Shown: positions 11,557 through 23,640 of the stretch, piece by piece
Position numbering within the stretch: the stretch's first letter is position 1
Layout of the letters: each line of letters opens with the position of its first letter
Source: Camellia lanceoleosa
Taxonomy: Eukaryota; Streptophyta; Magnoliopsida; Ericales; Theaceae
Direction: 5' to 3'
Length of the DNA stretch: 64,000 bases
Assembly: GCA_025200525.1 (NCBI GenBank)
Contig: CM045767.1
Location: forward strand, 10,833,273-10,897,272
The notes under the pieces: generated by a model
What the model was told of the DNA's origin: nothing
Database searches by the model: none
What the model saw: the letters and a program-made list of their open reading frames with translations, nothing else
Translations under genes and position numbers: made by a program

Positions 11557-11855
11557 CATTCAGAATATCATTTGGCCCAGATGAGAGAAGAGGGTAGCGA
11601 CCCAAAGAGAAGGTTGCAATCTGTTGCTGCCCAACGCTGTTATGCCGTTGGCATTTAGTGGTGCGAGAAAGAAAGAAAGAGAGGGAGAGGGAGAGGGAGA
11701 GGGACTACATTCAGAATATCAAAGACAAAGAAGAGAAGAGGGCATCGACCAAAAAAGAGGGTCGCAAGCTGCTGCTGCCGAGCACTGTTGTGCCTTTCGT
11801 ATTCGGCGAAGCAGGAGAGTAAGAGGGAAAGGAAGAAGGAGAGAGAGAAGAAGAA
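11557..11855 (+). repeat. Imperfect tandem duplication, unit about 150 bp
   Basis: The block starting tacattcagaatatca occurs at about 11557 and again at about 11707. Each copy is followed by a purine-rich stretch, a gctgctg-like segment and ctgttntgccnttngnattnggng. A (gggaga)n run lies at the end of the first unit. ORFs here follow the repeat and carry no domain. Confidence 0.6.
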
Positions 11856-11899
11856 GAAAAGAAGAAGGGCATACCTGATCTATGCTGTGCCGTTTCAGA

Positions 11900-12302
11900 T
11901 GGATGAGAAAATGAGAAAAAGTAATGGTTAATTTTTTATTTATTCACTCGTCAACTATTTTTGGCAATAAAAAATTAGGGTAAAGACAAATAATTTATTT
12001 TTCGTTGCCATAAATATTATTCAGATTTTTAGTGACCAAGTAATGTTTGTTGTCAAACAAATACAATTGGCAACTAAAATTTCCATTGCTATAAATTAAT
12101 TTGGTCATCGAAAAGTTTTTCGCACTCCCTCGCAAGAAATTCACTTGGCGCCAAACTCAATAGCGACCAAAATTATAAATTCGTCGCCAAAAGTTTATTT
12201 TTTAGTGACCACAAACATTTTGTCGCCAATTATGTATCTTTGGCAACTAAATTTTTGTTTGGTTGCTAAAAAGTGTCACCAAAAATGCTTTTTGTTATAC
12301 TG
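11900..12302. mobile_element. Terminal fragment of a CACTA-type element
   Basis: The stretch is dense in short subterminal motifs of the type ggcgacc, gtcgcca and ggcaacta in both orientations. It ends ccaaaaatgctttttgttatactg. This is the inverse of the left terminus at 40814 (cactacaacaaaaagcattttt), with the last bases altered. It abuts the integrase frame of the gypsy fragment to its right, so it appears to have inserted there. The opposite end was not found. Confidence 0.55.
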
Positions 12303-14560
12303 CACACCAAACACTGAGCCACGAATTCTGCAATATCTCCCTTCATACCATTCCACCAAAAGTGTTCATGAAGATCCCGATGCATCTTAGTGCTTCTAGG
12401 ATGAATGATGTAACTAGAACTATGTGCCTCTGTGATAATCTCCTTCCTCAAATCACCACCAGCAGGAACACAAATTCGGCTACGGAATCTAAGCAATCCA
12501 TCATCACTAACCACAAAGTCTACATGCTTACCCTTTGTCATCTCTTCTTTAATACGCTTACAATGAGGGTTAATCTCCTGAGCTAAACGAATCCGTTCTC
12601 TCAAGGTTGGTTGAATTGTCAATTGACTACAATAAGTCTTATCACCAGGCATAATAACCTCAAGCCTCAAACGTCTCATGTCTTCCACCAAACAACTCTC
12701 AATAGACAAAGCAGCTACATCTCCAATTGCAACCTTCCTGTTTAAGGCATCTGCCACCACATTTGCCTTCCCCGGATGATACAAAATATTCACAACGTAA
12801 TCTTTTAGTAACTCAAGCCATCTTCTTTCTCTCAAATTTAGTTCCTTTTGTGTGAACATATACTTCAAACTTTTATGATCAGTGTAAATCTCACATGACT
12901 CTCCATACAAATAATGGCGCCAAATCTTAAGAGCGAAAATCATTGCTGCTAACTCCAAGTCATGCGTAGGATAATTTCTCTCATGTACTTTCAACTGTTA
13001 TAATGCATAAGTAATCACCTTCCTATGCTGCATGAGCACACATCCTAAACCCTGTCATGAAGCATTACTATAAATCACAAAACTGCTACCATCTATAGGT
13101 AAGACAAGGATTGGAGCTGATGTCAATATCTGTTTAAACTCTTGGAAGCTATGCTCACAATCATTATTCCACTCAAACTTTACTCCTTTCCTGGTGAGAT
13201 TGGTACGTGGCAAAGCAATACGGGAGAATCCTTCCACAAACCGTCTGTAATATCTAGTAAGCCCTAGAAAGCTACGTACCTCTGTCACAAAAGTAGGTCG
13301 TGGCTAATCAACGATTGCTGCCACCTTTGTGCTGTCCACAGATACTCCATCTTTACTCACCACATGACCCAAAAAGGATACACTGCTCAACCAGAATTCA
13401 CACTTCTTAAATTTTGTATACAATCTCTTTTCCCTAAGGATCTGCAGTACTATCCTCAAATACTGATCATGCTCCTCCTTACTCCTCAAATAAATTAGGA
13501 TGTCATCAATAAACACTACCACAAATTTATCCAGCTGGGGTTTAAATACTCTGTTCATCAAATCCATAAATGCGACTGGTGCATTTGTGAGACCAAAAGG
13601 CATCACCAAGAACTTATAATGCCCATAACGGGTTCTAAAAGCAGTCTTAGGAGCATCCTCATCCCTTACCTTCAACTGGTGATAACTTGACCTCAAGTCA
13701 ATCTTAGAGAATACTTGAGCTCCCTGCAACTAGTCAAATAGGTCATCATTGCGTGGCAAAGGATACTTATTCTTCACTATGACTTTGTTCAGTTCTCTAT
13801 AATCAATACACAATCTCATAAACCCATCATTCCTCTGCACAAACCACATAGGTGCTCCCCAAGATGAGACGCTAGGCCTAATAAAACCTTTGTCTAACAA
13901 CTCATGTAACTGAGTTTATAACTCCCTCAACTACAACGGAGCCATTCTATAGGGCGCTTTAGAGATAGGTGTTGTATTAGAGACTAACTCAATAGAAAAT
14001 TTTACCTCACGGTCTGGAGGAAGTCCAAGTAAATCCTCTAGAAAAAACATTAACACATTCACCCACTACAAGTAACTCCTCTAACTTCTCCTCTGGCTGC
14101 TCAGTACTCACCACACATGCTAAGTAACCATGACACCCTTTTCTCAACATTCGGTTAGCCTGAAGGGAAGAAATAAAACAGATAGAAGACCCTTTTTCTA
14201 TCTCCTTGAAAGAAAAACTCATGTTGTCCTGGCATAGCAAAAACTACCATCTTTCTAAAACAATCAATAGAAGCATGATCCTTGGTCAAACAAATCCATT
14301 CCCAAAATCACATCAAAATCCTTCATCTCTAAAGAAATCAAATCCACTGGAAAAATTCTACCATCCATCTCTACCTCACAAAATCTACAAACATCTCTCA
14401 ATACTACTATTTCTCCTAATAGAGTAGACACAGTAGTACAAACATCAAAGGCTCACAAGGAATAGATAATCCGTATAGATATCTAGGTGCCAACTCTTAA
14501 CCTTTAAAATGAAATCAAGAAAGATTCAACACTAGTTTAAAGAAAAAAAACTCAGCCACA
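12303..14560 (-). pseudogene. pol: Ty3/gypsy pol remnant (protease, RT, RNase H, integrase start)
   Basis: Read on the minus strand: a decayed retropepsin (14270-14530, ending [10 protein letters not shown]); reverse transcriptase 13729-13304 with [30 protein letters not shown] and the active-site string FIDDILIY; a connection segment (SFLGLTRYYRRFVEGFSRI); RNase H 12994 downward ([47 protein letters not shown]); then the start of the integrase zinc finger ([20 protein letters not shown] and CLVC). Several frameshifts and stops separate the pieces. The frame ends at the CACTA terminus at 12302, so integrase core and the rest are missing. No gag is seen between the primer-binding site and protease. 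Confidence 0.85.
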
Positions 14561-14633
14561 CAATACTAAGAATTGTAGGGACTCGAACCTCATCTAAATG
14601 ATGAAGTGCAAGATATGTAACACGATAACTACA

Positions 14634-14645
14634 GCTCTGATACCA
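14634..14645 (-). other. Primer-binding site of the 12-17 kb gypsy element
   Basis: On the minus strand this reads TGGTATCAGAGC, the exact string usually complementary to initiator methionine tRNA. It is four bases inside the LTR edge. Confidence 0.85.
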
Positions 14646-14649
14646 CAAT

Positions 14650-17213
14650 TGTCACACCCCAAACCCAGGTATGACCGGACGTAGCCCACAGGGCCTTAGC
14701 CCAAGGCACACGTAAGCCTAAACACAAATCCATAATCACATTGAACAACTATACAATAGTCCAATAATAAATAACCAAACTCAATCTAGTGACATGCCAC
14801 AATTATAAACGGCAAAACCAACCGTAATCCATACCATCCAAACTTATGGGATATAAATAGCCCGTATATCAAAATAATCCTAAATGAACCCCAACAGAAA
14901 TAAAAAATAAATATGCACAAACTTGACATAACAATCTAAAACAAAATAAATGAATATCCTAGAGGTCCATGCAATTGAGTCCCCACTACACCATGAGTCC
15001 ACTCTAAGTCCTTTTAACATCGGGAAATGATAAACAACTAAGTCAACTGATAGCTCAGTGAGTAGCAACAAGGATAGTATATACAGTTTTGAAAATAGGG
15101 ATCAATTCCAAAATAAGATATATATATATATATCATAGAAACTAGATTGGGATACACTTTTGATAAAGATAATCTGTTTCAAAAAGAAGGTTCCACAGTT
15201 CAACAGTTAAAATACTCATGTCTCTCAAGAACATGATAAATGACATTTTTTACTTAAAATATATTACAACATGAACACCAATAATTTTTTGAGTTCCAAG
15301 AATAACAAGTAACATGCCCCACAGTTCTTAAAGCAATAAGCCCGTTGGATCCAATATCGAACCAAGAGTCATCCTCGGGGTGGCAACCCGGGTCTTTTTC
15401 TCTAAGACGATCCAATTGAAGGTCACCTAGCCCAACCCAGGTCTTTTCCTTACAATCGTTGAGCAATAGAATCATTACGGCCCAACCCGGATCTTTTCCT
15501 TAGTGGCCAAAGTCACCACACACAGTGGAATAATTTTCCTAGACTAAATATACAGATGGTCCCGATAATCAATACAATTTAGTTTCGCAAAACATAGTAG
15601 TTCACCATTATAAACATGAGACCATAACAAATAGTTTACAGTATGCCAGGTTTACACATGTTTCAGAATAATTTAATTCCATTGATACTATAATAATTTA
15701 TCAAAATAGTTTAGTCCTAAAACCACAATTCAATTTTCCAACAATTCAGGGTAGGGGAACATTTATAAAAATGTGTAGCATGCAACTACTCACCTAAAAA
15801 CGGAACAATGTAATCCTCAAATAGAGTATAAAAGTCCAACTAGTACCTTGAACCAAGTATAAAAACTACACGTCACTACTAATTTAAAAATAACACGGCT
15901 CAACCCAACTCACCGTTACTCTTAAATGTTACCTAAGTTCATGTTCTTCAAGGTCTAAAATCACCCAAGACATGGGTTCAAATTGAAACTTAATTAAAAG
16001 TAACTTCAAGATAAAATAGAATTTTAAACAAGCTTTCCCAATCTATTCGCTAAATTTGAAAATAACAAAACCCACTCCACGTTGTTCGAAAAATTCCAAA
16101 ACCCTCCAGATATCAACTACTATATCCTAAGTTTCAAACCCAAATGGTTTAACTTGATTTGCTTATCAAAATAATTATTTACAATTAATTATATCTAAAT
16201 AGGTTGTTTTCTACAGTACTTTAAAGAAATTAATGGTTCTCTTAGTATACGCGAGCAATTAACACAAGGCCAAAAATGTAAGAAACTGGACTTGTAACCG
16301 CTTCTAATGACACTGATTTGATAATTTTTGGATTTATACCCAGAGAACGACACTTTCAAAGTTACTATTTTACACCAGTTTTCTCGACAGATTTGAATGC
16401 ACCAGTTAATATAGATTTTGACTCTAAAAAATTATGAGAAAATTTTGATATGTAATTTAATATGTAATTAATCTACTATAAACATTTCATTTCAAAATCC
16501 ATCCATTTGATATGATTTCTTGATTTTTAAAGTTTGTGGTTCTGTACAAAATTTTTAAACTAAGAATTTCTCCCATTCTTTACACACAATTTATTTCCTC
16601 AGGTTTCTTAAGAGTATATATATATACAAAATTCATAAACCTACAACCTCTCCATCAATGAACTAAATAATGATAGAATAAGGATAAAGAACATAAATAA
16701 AATAAAGAAGAAAGTTAAAACCCTACCACACACCCAAAAGTTCTTCTTTGATTGCTACTTCTTCAAAAAAAAAAATTTCTTCTCTTTCAATCTCTCTCCC
16801 ATTAGTGTGGCTACTGCTGTTGGTGGTATGTGTGGTGAACAAATAATAAAGTAGGGTTTGTGTTTATTTTATTTTATACTAGTAGTGGGCACACATAGGT
16901 CAAATAAATAGATAAATATACAAAATACATATATAAGTTATATGCAACTCAAATGGTAAGAGTTTTATTTATTAACTTTGAGATCTAGAGTTCAAGTCAC
17001 ACCCTCTTCTCCCCATATATATATATATATTAATAATAAATCTTACCTCTAAATTAAAGTCTTTCATCATGAATTTATTTTAAGTTTAAAATTAATTAAA
17101 AGACCCGCCAACAATATTTAATTTACACTTTAGGATTTACCATAAAAATATTTGATATTGTAAAATTATTATTATTTAATTATTTACTTTATTTTTATAT
17201 TCGGGTTCTCACA
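14650..17213 (-). repeat. 5' LTR of the truncated minus-strand gypsy element
   Basis: Plus-strand edges are tgtcacacccc and gggttctcaca, so on the minus strand it runs TGTGAGAACCC...GGGGTGTGACA, with the TG...CA ends expected of an LTR. Length 2564 bp. The primer-binding site lies at its inner edge. Its 3' partner LTR was not found in the window. Short ORFs inside are not supported. Confidence 0.75.
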
Positions 17214-17857
17214 AGTTAAACGTGACTTTTTTTTCCATCTTATTAGCATTTTACACTTTCATCAAAATATTATTTTAGTTTTTACATTTTCACTAAAATT
17301 TCATTTTTACTCAATTTTAAATTTCATCAATCTTTTAAATGATAGATGTAAGAAGGGTGAGATTACAAACTGACTTAAAATATAAGAAATTAACTGTCAT
17401 AATTGAAAATGAATAAATCGGTAAAAATGTAAGAGTAAAAAATATAATTAACCCCCCAAAAATGTTAGAATTTCCCAATACTTCAACAACCACCAACTAT
17501 TGTCAACCACAACTACTCCTCCTCCCCCAGTTACAACTGTCCTCTCCTCTTGTCCAAAGAACCACAGAGAAAAAGTTCATCCTAGAAAGACCCAACTTGG
17601 GCCTTATTTGGGAAGATAAAAAGTCATTAAAAATGTCAAAAAATCAACAAATTATACAAAAAATTTAAAAAAATTATTTTTTCTCTATTTTTTTTGAATG
17701 TTTTTTCCGTAAAAACTAAAAATTCATTCCAAACATATTAGTTTTTATCTCATATTTTAACTAAAAAGTCAAAAAAATTACTAAAATATCATATTCCCAA
17801 ATGAGAACTAAAATAAAAAATAAAAAAATAATTTAAAAAAATATTAACTAATGGTGC
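17214..17857. other. AT-rich stretch without a recognisable gene
   Basis: Between the gypsy LTR and the CACTA element. Composed of A- and T-rich tracts with short poorly coding ORFs. Nothing is recognised. Confidence 0.4.
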
Positions 17858-18375
17858 CACTACAAGAAATGTCACTTTTGGCTACCAAAATATTGGTCGC
17901 CGAAAGTCCAAAATTTGGTCGCCGAAACCATTTAGCGACCAAAATTTTTTGTCGCTAAGCTCGTCGCCTTTACTCTGTCGGCGATAGTATTGGCGACTAA
18001 AATTTGTTTGGTCGCCGAAAGTGTACACATTTGGCTACTAATCTTAGTTTAGTCGGCAAAAGGTATGTTTCAGCGACTAAAGTATTAGTCGCCGAATGTG
18101 ACTTTTGGCTACTAACATTCGTTTGGTCGGCGAATGTGTTACTTTTTGCTACAAAAGAATTAGTCACTGAAAGTAACCATTTGGCTACCAATCCATACTT
18201 AGTCGGCAATAGTGACATTTCGGCTACTAATTTTTTGTCACTAAAAGTTCTACATGAAAATTTTAGCCTCGTTCATTACTTTTGCTACCAAATGTTTTAG
18301 TCGCCTAATGTTTACGCTACTAAATTTTTAGTAGCCAAAAATTCAACTATGTATTTGGCTACCAAAATATTTAGT
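17858..18375. repeat. Left subterminal repeat region of the tgc-flanked CACTA
   Basis: Short motifs such as ttggctac, ggtcgcc, ttagtcg and gcgactaa alternate in both orientations at intervals of roughly 20-40 bp. In CACTA elements such arrays are binding sites for the element's DNA-binding protein. ORFs across it are artefacts of the repeat. Confidence 0.7.
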
Positions 18376-18789
18376 GGCCAAATATTTTTTTTTTTTTTTT
18401 TTCAAAAATTTTTTAAACAACCTACATCCATGTTTAATAAGTCCATGTTTAAAAATACATGTACAAAACAACTCCATTCTAGATAACAAGTCCAGAGGCC
18501 AAACAAATAGATTTAACCAAATTGGAAAAATGAAATAAATATGATCAATAGCGAGTTAGAAACAATTTTGGTACTGGACAGAAAGAAAAAAAAAACGTCA
18601 TTTCAGGTATCAAACACTTAAACCCTTCTGCAAACAATCTTTAATACAAGTAAATGAATATAATCACAACAAGTACAAAAACATGTAGCGCCTGACAATT
18701 TGTCTTAGAAACACAAAGCATACAAGATATAATCCATACAATTTCATCACAAGCACACCAAAGAAAATAGACATATGTATAAACACTTG

Positions 18790-19076
18790 GCATGAAGATA
18801 AGCACTCTTGATTTGTCTGAAAATTGGTTGCTAGTGTCAGATAGATCGGTGCACAGTATTCCAGAGCAGGCCCAAAAAGGTCTGGTTCAGTATGAGGGAT
18901 ATATATCTTCAATAACTGATGATTGAAACTAGCAGTGACCCCTTCAGTGTCACCACAGAGAGGTGGAACACAATAATCATATGCCAAATACTTCCCAGCA
19001 AAAGAAACAAGAAACCTGCCATCAAGATCCCAGTCAAGAAATACATTGAACAGTTCAGGAAGAATATATGCATAAC
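18790..19076 (-). pseudogene. Exon-like fragment D of an unidentified host gene
   Basis: Acceptor ttgcattcag precedes 19076. The open frame reads GYAYILPELFNVFLDWDLDG, then a VSFAGKYLAYDY string and a hydrophilic stretch with SFNHQLLKIYIPHTEPDLFG. Composition and lack of repeats suggest a real protein exon, but I do not recognise the family. The lower end is uncertain. It lies within the CACTA element and on the same strand as the other fragments. Confidence 0.5.
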
Positions 19077-20045
19077 CTGAATGCAAAATTGACATTCTAG
19101 TACAAACATGCAGTGATCAGTCAAAAGAATAAAAACATGTGCATAAGACAACTTGAATGCAAACTTCTAAATTACTTGGGAAATAAGAAGGACGAAGAAA
19201 AAAAAGGTAATGAAGAATCTAGAATGGTTACAGCAGCTTAAGTTAAAAAATGCCAGATAAATTTAACATGTATCAATTTCCATTGTTCTGTTTTCAAGAA
19301 CAGAAAACTAGAAAACAAAAATGATATCAAACACGTCTAAGTATCCTCAAAGAGCCTCAGATATCCTATTTAAGGATAATGATACATCTTACAGGACAAT
19401 TTGATTGAGGGCTCATCATGAGCATTTGGTTGATTGAATCAGCCCCTTTCTTGATCATGAAAAGTTGAAGGGGAAAAAAAAAAAAGAGCAGTGGTTTTTT
19501 TACTATTTATAGGAAGTTAGAAACAGGAGATCCAAAAAATGTGTTAAATATTAGAACTAAAAAAGTAGTAGTTCATTTCTCTCCTTTCTTTTAGTTCCAC
19601 GCTTCATAGGTTGGAAAATCTTTGTATTTAGAGCTTCCCTCTTGTTTAAGTTGCTCTTCTAAACGTGTTTGTGTGCCATATGTTACAGCTTGTTCTCCTT
19701 TCCTATTAACAATGAAATCTATTTATATATAGAAAAATAAATTATTGATCAAAGAACTAGCTAGCTGAAGCTCAATGGCCACCATGCTACTGCTTCATTT
19801 TTCATTTATTTTGTTGGGCTGTATGCAGTTATTCACATCTCTATGCACTGAACTATAATTGACAGAACAGACCAGGGGGAAAAATGACAAGGGAAACTCA
19901 AAGAAAAACTTATCATTATTGCAAACTAGATACCGGTTGAAAGAATGGTAATGGAAAAACACAATAAAAAAATTCAATAACAGAGGCAACATTGACAGAA
20001 GGTCATATTTATTCGAAGAATGATTAAATTGAGGCACTACCATAC

Positions 20046-20178
20046 CGAAATTTGGGTTGCGAGATTAATTCCATAAGCCATGAACTCCATAGGCTTCTGA
20101 CCTCAAAACATGTAGGATGAACATAGCAAAGCTTTGGGGCCTGCTCCTCCACCTTCACTTGCATCACAGAAGTTCCAT
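20046..20178 (-). pseudogene. Exon-like fragment C of an unidentified host gene
   Basis: Bounded by an acceptor (atacag) above 20178 and a donor (gtatgg) below 20046. The open frame includes VEEQAPKLCYVHPTCFEV and SLWSSWLMELISQPKF. Family not recognised. It sits just left of the chromovirus target site, so the virus split the gene fragment in an intron. Confidence 0.5.
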
Positions 20179-20285
20179 CTGTATCCATTAAAATGCTAAA
20201 AATATGTTAGAAAGTTTGAAATGGTGATTTATTCAAAAAGCAATACAATATTTACAAGGAGAAGCTCATGTTCCTAGAGCCAATA

Positions 20286-22226
20286 TATAGCGACCCCGGT
20301 CTTTTTCCCATTTGATTATTGTATCCGGACTTACGTTCCGTGGATTCCGCTGTTATATTTGTTGTTCTTTAATTCCTCATTTTGAGTTATAGGATGTGTT
20401 GGGCAGGTTTGTTTCAGGTTGGTTGGGTTCGGAAACCAAATCTTGCTGTCCAGTTTTTGAGTTGGTCGCTCGAGCGAGGGTTGAGTTTTGTCTCTAGTGG
20501 CTCGAGCCAGGGTTTATTCGCCGGCGGCGATTGCGTCTAGTATAGACCTGAGAGCAGAGTGTCTTCGCTCGAGCGAGCGAGGTGTATGTTTTCGAGTTCT
20601 TCGCTCGAGCGAGCTTTCTGTCGCTCGAGCGTGCTTCTGGGTTGCAGACCTGAAGCATCGAGTTCTTGGCTCGAGCGAGATTTTCTTCGCTCGAGCGAGT
20701 ATTTCTTGTGTCTGGTCGCTCGAGCGACCATGTCTTCGCTCGAGCGAGCCTGTCCAGTTTAAATACGCAGCAACAGTTTTAAAACGTCTTTTTTTATAAC
20801 TTTTGATCCAGAAACCCTAGTTACGACCATTCTCTCTCCAAACTCACCTTCTCTCCTAGGTTTGATCTAGTTAGGGTGTGTTTTTACCCTAGTTCCTTCA
20901 CAAATAAGATAGAGGAGAGCGAGGGCTTTCATTTAATCTGAGCAATTGTTGGTTTGGAGCACTTTGAAGTTTGGGCATCATCTTCATCTTCTTCTTTTTG
21001 AGTTATTTCTTCGAGGTAGGGATTTCCTACTCCATTTATACGCTTTAATCCTAAGTGTTGGTATTTTGGTATGTGGGGGGGAAGTAGTTTGGTAATTTTG
21101 GAAGAAACCTTAGGGTTTTGGTTTAGATTAAATTGTATAATTAATTTAAAGGAATAATGTGGAATTTGGTTTAATTCATGGAATTGGGAATGTTAAATTT
21201 ACATTCATTGATGTATTTATTTCTTATTTAGAAATAACTGTTTTGGGCTATCGGTGGAGGGTAGCCATTGATTGTTGTAGACCTTGCATGTGGCTTAGGT
21301 ATAACTGGAATTAAGTCATTTATCTTATTTGTTGAATTATCTGAGAACATTACTTGTATTGATTATGTGTTGTATAAGGCAATTGCATGTTGTTTGGAGA
21401 AGATAGGGGATGAACTCCACGGTTTAGGGGAAGATAGGGGATGGACCTCTAAACCGGATTTATTGGGAGGAGATAGGGGATGGACTCCAGTAGCATCACT
21501 CTTACGTGTGCTCATTGATTAATAGACATATGTCTATTTATTGTTGATATGATACATCACTAAAATGTGTATCAGTTGGGAAGTATGGAAGTGAATTGAT
21601 TATGATTGATACAATACCAATATGTGTATTCGTTATGATTAGGTCTAACTTGAATTGTTATTCCTGTTGAATTGGAAGTAAAGGTAATAAAAGATGAAAC
21701 CCCGTTGAGTTATTTGGCCAGGTTCTGAGCCATAAGTGGAAAGTAAAATGCGCCATAGACAATGTGTCATAGGCAGTGTAGACATTCGTGTCATGAATAT
21801 TGTAACTCGATTATAGTGTGTTAACCATGTATCAGATGCTAATACTTTAGTTAATTCTTATGCTTGGTTTAGTATTTCTCTACTGGGCTGTGGCTCACCC
21901 TATATGGGAACTTTATTTTCAGGTTCAGGCGGTTCACTACCTCCAAAGACTTAGCTTGTGAGGATTTGGACTTGAAGATTTGTTTTATTTGTTTTAGTTG
22001 TTTTATTTAAATTATGTAAACATTCAAGCTTAGGGCTTTATTTGTTTTGAGTTAGAACTTATGGATTTGTGTCCAAGTGTTGGCTTGGCAAGATGTAAGC
22101 CCGTAGGGCATTTATTTTGATGTTTTATATTCATATTACTCTGATGATTTAAATAAGATAATGGTTTTCTATTAATAATGCATGCTGTGTTTCATGTTTA
22201 ATGGGTTTAATTTTGAGGGCGTTACA
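20286..22226 (+). repeat. 5' LTR of the chromovirus
   Basis: 1941 bp, starting tatagcgaccccgg and ending gggcgttaca. From 20465 to 20745 it holds about nine CTCGAG-centred palindromes, the largest being the 18-nt tggtcgctcgagcgacca at 20713-20730. A later part repeats a gatagggga motif (21396-21485). ORFs in the palindrome array read in several frames on both strands and are not genes. Confidence 0.9.
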
Positions 22227-22229
22227 ACT

Positions 22230-22241
22230 TGGTATCGAGGC
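22230..22241 (+). other. Primer-binding site of the chromovirus
   Basis: TGGTATCGAGGC, three bases inside the 5' LTR. It resembles the initiator Met tRNA complement TGGTATCAGAGC, with the second half altered. Confidence 0.7.
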
Positions 22242-22620
22242 GTCTGGGTTTGAATACTTTGGGTACGTGGGAAGTGATTAGTACCACAATGGGTTCGTCT
22301 CGCTTGATAGAGACTTAGTGTAATAATTACATGATTATATGATAACATGTTTATGTGACTATGTGGGTATGGAATGTAGTTTCTGGATATTGATTGGATC
22401 CATGAGTTTCTAGTAGTCTTGATGGAAAGGCACTTGATCAATCTCGCTTCGGAACTATAGTAACCCTTTGGGACTATCATTATCCGAGAATGAAATTGTA
22501 GGTGCTTATGTCATTATGTGCTTACGTGGTGAGATTTATTGTTGTCCAATGCATTAGGACGTGAGTGTTTAGCTTCGGCACATTTATTAAGGTGCTAACG
22601 TCTTTGTTTCCTTTACTAGG

Positions 22621-23640
22621 ATGTCAGGACGGGGATGAGGTCGCGGTAGTCGCGGTAGGCAGGCTAGGCAGGAAGTGCCTATCTGGGAGAAATTCGGCGA
22701 TTCAGAGGTGTTGGCGAGCCAATGTGGCGAAGCGATGAAGACGGTTTATGGGCACTTTGGCCCAAGAGATAGCAGGGGCATTTCAGGCGTCAGTGGACAT
22801 TCTGAGGGCTGCGAATCCGACCAGTGGTTCGGCCCGGTAGTTGCTGCAGAGGCAGGGCCTTCTTTTCTGAAGAGGGAGTTTTTCCCGTCCCAACCGGACG
22901 TGTTTGTAGGGGATCCTAGCGAGCCGCTAAGGCAGCGAATGGCTCGAGCAGAACAAACGTTTGAGATGCTTGGCATCGAAGCGAGGTTGGAGGTGACCTT
23001 GGCATCTTTCGGTGAAAGGGATCTTGGTCAGTGGTGGAAGTTCACCAAGGGTCGTATTGGAGGTACTTGGAAGGAGTTTGTTGATGCTTTTCAGGAGAAG
23101 TACCTGTCTCCAGCTGTTCAGGAGATGTTGAGAGATCAGTTCTGCCAGCTGAAGCAGAATAGTTCATCAGTGGCTGAGTTTGAGGCCTTATTTACTAGTT
23201 TGTCCAGGTTCGCACCTGAGTTAGTGGCATCCGAGGAGCGCCGGTGTATAGAGTTCGAGAAGAAGTTGAGGCGCGGCCTCAAATTGAGAGTTGTGCCGAC
23301 TATGATTAGGGACTTTGGGCGTTTGGTTGATGCAGCAACCCATACTGAGATTGTGATGCGGGAGGAGGAGGAAGGGCAGAAAGGCTCTAAGAGGAGTCAG
23401 GATGGTCAGGGCGATGGCAGGAGGCAGAGAGGTTTCACTCCTCAGCAGCCTCAGAGTAGCTTCTCTAGGTCTACTTTTCCTGTACTGAGTGCTAGTTCGG
23501 GGAAAGGCAGTCAGGGAGACATCACTTGCTTCAAGTGTGGTCAGCTGGGCCACAAGTCTCCAGTTTGTCCTCAGAGGGGAGGAGCGCAGAGAGCAAGATC
23601 TTCTTGCTCGATCTCGAGCGAGTCGAGTAGAGGTCGGTAG
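22621..23640 (+). pseudogene. gag: Chromovirus gag with a nonsense codon near its start
   Basis: The expected start ATG (22621, MSGRG) is followed by TGA at codon 6 (22636-22638) in an arginine/glycine-rich leader. A CGA-to-TGA change, the usual result of CpG methylation loss, explains it. Downstream the frame is open to 23640. It contains the retrotransposon-gag core (WWKFTKGRIGGTWKEFVDAF, then FEALFTSLSRFAPELV and RCIEFEKKLRRGLK) and a CCHC zinc knuckle (CFKCGQLGHKSPVC, 23527-23568). Gag forms the nucleoprotein particle. A next in-frame ATG at 22732 could give a shortened product. Confidence 0.85.
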
